Assembly (NCBI GenBank): GCA_902796075.1
Contig: CADBNN010000013.1
Span: forward strand, 1 to 55,099
DNA: 55,099 nucleotides
Direction of reading: 5' to 3'
Source: Oscillospiraceae bacterium
GTDB lineage: Bacteria > Bacillota > Clostridia > Oscillospirales > Acutalibacteraceae
The notes under the pieces were generated by a model that had not been told where the DNA came from, made no database searches, and saw only the letters and a list, made by a program, of their open reading frames with translations. This document shows, in pieces, positions 52,479 to 55,099 of this stretch (its first letter is position 1; each line of letters starts with the position of its first letter). The translations under genes and the position numbers were made by a program.

Positions 52479-54839
52479 ATGGTAAAACGTTTCGGTACCC
52501 TGTTTATCTGCTTGGCTTTGTTGCTACTGTATGGCAGTATCCCCGGTGCAGCGGCTGATAATCCACTGCTCGCGTTGTCGGCAGACGCGGCAGCCGTTGT
52601 GGCAAGCGGAGGCAACACGACTGTTCTGCCCGACTATGAAGATACCCCTAATGTGGTAAGTGTGGACAATGGCAACGGAACGCAAACGGTCTATATTTTC
52701 AATCAACCGGTGCGTGATTTAGCAGCCGTTACCACCGCGGGCTCCAGCACTACCACAACTGCCATTCAGGACGCTTTTGTGTCTTCTACTTTTCCATCTT
52801 TTAATTTTGGCTCTTATACGTACGCTTTTATCGGTAGCCATGCTACCTATGGTGTCTGTCGAGAATATGTTAAGTTTACAGGTCTATCCTCTTTAAACAT
52901 CGACCAAGACCGGGTCATTAGTGCATATTATCATGCAGATATTATGTCTATGGTAACATATCCAACTGCTGAAGTTTATTTTAACAGCGCCGATTGGAAT
53001 GAGTCTACAATTAACTGGAACAACAAGCCCGATTATAGCACATCTGAAATATTAACGAGATTAAATATGGTTGACTATCACAATAATGCTACACAGGTTA
53101 GCGATTTCTACATCACACGTGCTGTTAAAGGGTGGTTACAAGGACTGCCAAATTACGGTGTTATGATAAAAGACCGTGATGATAGTTTTCAAGTTAAGTT
53201 AGCAACGCACGAGTCAAGCTCAGCATTATCCTATTTAGCCATTTCTTATTATACAACCAACGACAGCAGTTATATTTCTACACCATCTTCCTCTTCTCGT
53301 TATGGTACAAAGGGTATTATATCTGGGCAGAAGTATTATGTTTATAACAAAAAAAGCGGAAAGTTTTTGGGCGTTTCTACTGCTTCGGCTGGTTCTTCGG
53401 TAATACAACAAAACTATACAGGCGCTGCAACGCAACAATGGCAAATGAATTATTCTTCATCTGGTGACTATTATAGATTAAAACTGGTTGCACTGCCGCA
53501 AAGTAATAGCCCATTATACCTGCAAGTTAACGGTACGGTAGCAAGTTCAAATTGTGTTTTAAAAACAGCTGTTTCTGGAACAGGGAATAACCAACGCTGG
53601 CGAATCCAGAGAAACTGGGACGGTAGTTATCGATTGCAAACACTACTTAATGTAACTTATGCAGCGTCTGTTTTTGGAGCATTAACTAGTGCTGGCGCTC
53701 TTTGTTGTATCAACCCACATACAGTGGATTTTGCTATGGAAGATGATTGGACGATTGTCCCGGTGAACAAAGGTTCTGCGTCTTTATATTCGTTCAACAT
53801 GAATATAAACACTACTACTCTTGTTCCACAAATGCAGACATTTCTGAATGGTATGGGCTATTCTGCTGTTCATCGACCGTCTACAACGACATCCTTTGAA
53901 ACGGCTGGAGATGCCTATTCTCAACTTCAAACCGATTCAATTTTTGGTTTTTTTGGACATGGAATGAAAAGCCATCTGTGTTTTCAAAGTAGTGATTACG
54001 GCACAACATGGACTGACGAATCTGACATTACTGGAACCCTTTCAACATATCAATACCCCGTTTACCCTGTTGCCGGAATGAATTACAATCAATTAGCGGG
54101 TTTGGAATTGTTCATTTCAACAGGTTGTCAATCCGGGCAGTCGTCATCAAACGATCTAGGTTTGATTGGCTCTGTTTATGATCGTGGCGCTCACTTTGCA
54201 ACGGCTTCGGTATTAAACGGATTGAATGATACAGCAAATTATAGTGATTCTTACTGGCGTTTGACCGTTATTATGAATTTAAGCGTCGGAAAGAATATTT
54301 ATGACGCATTAAATGCAGGTGACGAGTATTTATACGGAGCGGGGCTGGATGGCAACTACCCGTGCAGGCACACTTTAGGCGATAACAATCTAAAATTAAA
54401 ATTTTCGAGCACATCTGCATCCCCATCAAACGTATGTACTACCAATGTTTTGCCCATCAGCAAAGGCGGACTTGAAATGATGCGTTTAGATACTCAATTT
54501 GATCAGCCCTTGCCCATATCTTTTTACTGCGATAATGCAGGCACTTTATTTGGATATTATGACGATTCAATGAAACTAGTGTATTTCATTTTAAACGAAG
54601 AAGGTATGGAACTAGGTAACACAATCGTTAATACCGAAAAAGCATTAGAGACTATTGAAGGGTTTATTACCCAAACAGATCGTAGTTTGCATGATTATAA
54701 GGTTTCCTATTCCAATGAGTATGCGAAAACATTTCGCGTGAAATTGCAAAACGAACAAGAAACCCTGACTTTAGTTTGTAAAGCTACTGCTGATGAGAAG
54801 ATATTGGTAACATCTTTTTTCGTTCATGAGGGAGAGTGA
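52479..54839 (+). CDS. secreted DNRLRE-ricin-caspase-like (clan CD) protein, predicted protease
   Basis: A 786-residue exported protein. It has a signal peptide (residues 1-25, GSIPGAAA). Residues 85-265 resemble the DNRLRE domain (VYFNSADWNESTINWNNKPD). Residues 285-430 are a ricin-type beta-trefoil (YYVYNKKSGKFLGVSTASAG, ATQQWQMN, NQRWRI). Residues 430-660 resemble clan CD peptidases (gingipain/caspase/CHAT), with IFGFFGHGMKS giving His494 and LELFISTGCQSG giving Cys550. The last 130 residues resemble no family. Base composition is much lower in GC than the neighbours. The ending overlaps the next gene's leader. Catalytic activity is inferred only. Confidence 0.8.
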   Translation: MVKRFGTLFICLALLLLYGSIPGAAADNPLLALSADAAAVVASGGNTTVLPDYEDTPNVVSVDNGNGTQTVYIFNQPVRDLAAVTTAGSSTTTTAIQDAFVSSTFPSFNFGSYTYAFIGSHATYGVCREYVKFTGLSSLNIDQDRVISAYYHADIMSMVTYPTAEVYFNSADWNESTINWNNKPDYSTSEILTRLNMVDYHNNATQVSDFYITRAVKGWLQGLPNYGVMIKDRDDSFQVKLATHESSSALSYLAISYYTTNDSSYISTPSSSSRYGTKGIISGQKYYVYNKKSGKFLGVSTASAGSSVIQQNYTGAATQQWQMNYSSSGDYYRLKLVALPQSNSPLYLQVNGTVASSNCVLKTAVSGTGNNQRWRIQRNWDGSYRLQTLLNVTYAASVFGALTSAGALCCINPHTVDFAMEDDWTIVPVNKGSASLYSFNMNINTTTLVPQMQTFLNGMGYSAVHRPSTTTSFETAGDAYSQLQTDSIFGFFGHGMKSHLCFQSSDYGTTWTDESDITGTLSTYQYPVYPVAGMNYNQLAGLELFISTGCQSGQSSSNDLGLIGSVYDRGAHFATASVLNGLNDTANYSDSYWRLTVIMNLSVGKNIYDALNAGDEYLYGAGLDGNYPCRHTLGDNNLKLKFSSTSASPSNVCTTNVLPISKGGLEMMRLDTQFDQPLPISFYCDNAGTLFGYYDDSMKLVYFILNEEGMELGNTIVNTEKALETIEGFITQTDRSLHDYKVSYSNEYAKTFRVKLQNEQETLTLVCKATADEKILVTSFFVHEGE

Positions 54840-54844
54840 AAACA

Positions 54845-55099
54845 ATGAAAAAACTGCTATGTTTATGTCTGTGCTTGCTGGTTTGCGTAACCGGCGCGCT
54901 TTCCGCCGGTTTGGCCGCCGGAGCGGAAACGCAGGACGAATGGGAAGCCGTGCGAGCCGGCGCGGACCATCACGACGAACTGTTTTATTATGACGCCGAC
55001 GGCAATGTACTATGCCCGGCGGAAGGCGTCGTATGCGCCTACGGCCCCCATCAGGGCCCCCATCCCACCTTTGAGCCGGGCGATTTGGTGCACGACGGC
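54845..55099 (+). CDS. small secreted dockerin protein (partial, paralogue of 43864-44358)
   Basis: The first 85 residues of a protein cut by the window edge. It has a signal peptide (LLCLCLCLLVCVTGALSAGL). The mature start has ADHHDELFYYDADGN, CPAEGVVCAYGPHQGP and EPGDLVHDG, nearly matching the paralogue at 43864-44358. A dockerin probably follows. The leader GAGAGTGAAAACAATG is identical to the paralogue's and partly lies in the upstream gene's stop region. The start is 5 bases after the caspase-like gene, so the two are co-transcribed. Confidence 0.85.
   Translation, partial: MKKLLCLCLCLLVCVTGALSAGLAAGAETQDEWEAVRAGADHHDELFYYDADGNVLCPAEGVVCAYGPHQGPHPTFEPGDLVHDG

Overview
The window is GC-rich, low-G+C-type Firmicutes chromosome, most likely from an uncultured anaerobic, spore-forming Clostridia (Oscillospiraceae/Ruminococcaceae type). 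This is inferred from a PolC-type replicase, the pyrH-frr-uppS-cdsA-dxr-rseP-ispG-polC order, MurT/GatD, a YpeB germination protein, a SpoIIQ-like M23 peptidase, reverse rubrerythrin, [FeFe]-hydrogenase maturases, a minimal SUF system and at least five dockerin-bearing exported proteins. No rRNA, CRISPR array, integrase or transposase was seen.

Layout. 1-170: tRNA-Glu and tRNA-Met, both minus. 328-4065: AlaX editing protein, then a leftward set (membrane protein, NAD(P)HX repair enzyme, lipoprotein). 4249-6875: a compact phage-like operon of a baseplate/tail-like protein, a dockerin-tagged amidase and a holin, with no other phage genes nearby. 6936-9613: AraC regulator divergent from a secreted carbohydrate-binding-like dockerin protein. 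9716-13292: SGNH hydrolase, cation/proton antiporter, EEP-family hydrolase, SpoIIQ-like protein. 13352-25237: a long leftward operon of translation, lipid and isoprenoid genes ending in an unusual PolC that lacks its exonuclease insert, followed by a dockerin-bearing lysozyme-like protein. 25389-30596: two tiny ORFs, a small membrane protein, then ASKHA ferredoxin - YhaM - MurT - GatD. The GatD-like subunit appears to lack its catalytic residues. 30739-37546: lipoprotein, YpeB, reverse rubrerythrin, XRE regulator, RimI, PolA. 37739-44358: large dockerin surface protein, membrane glycosyltransferase, small membrane protein, CarD-like regulator and a small dockerin protein. 44660-52224: redox and Fe-S genes (BFD-like ferredoxin, rubredoxin, HydG, HydF, TM1266-like regulator, SufC, SufB), then SerC-SerA. 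52285-55099: a duplicated promoter driving an AT-richer predicted secreted caspase-like protease with DNRLRE and ricin modules, followed by a truncated paralogue of the small dockerin protein.

Two themes stand out. One is exported dockerin proteins (an amidase, a lysozyme-like enzyme, CBM-like and beta-helix surface proteins, and two small paralogues), suggesting cohesin-based surface assembly whose scaffoldin lies outside the window. The other is loss of canonical active sites in conserved machinery: PolC without proofreading and GatD without the Cys/His pair. The most unusual loci are the dockerin-endolysin/holin operon and the promoter-duplication locus at 52.3-55.1 kb. All functional calls are by eye from motifs; no database search was run.
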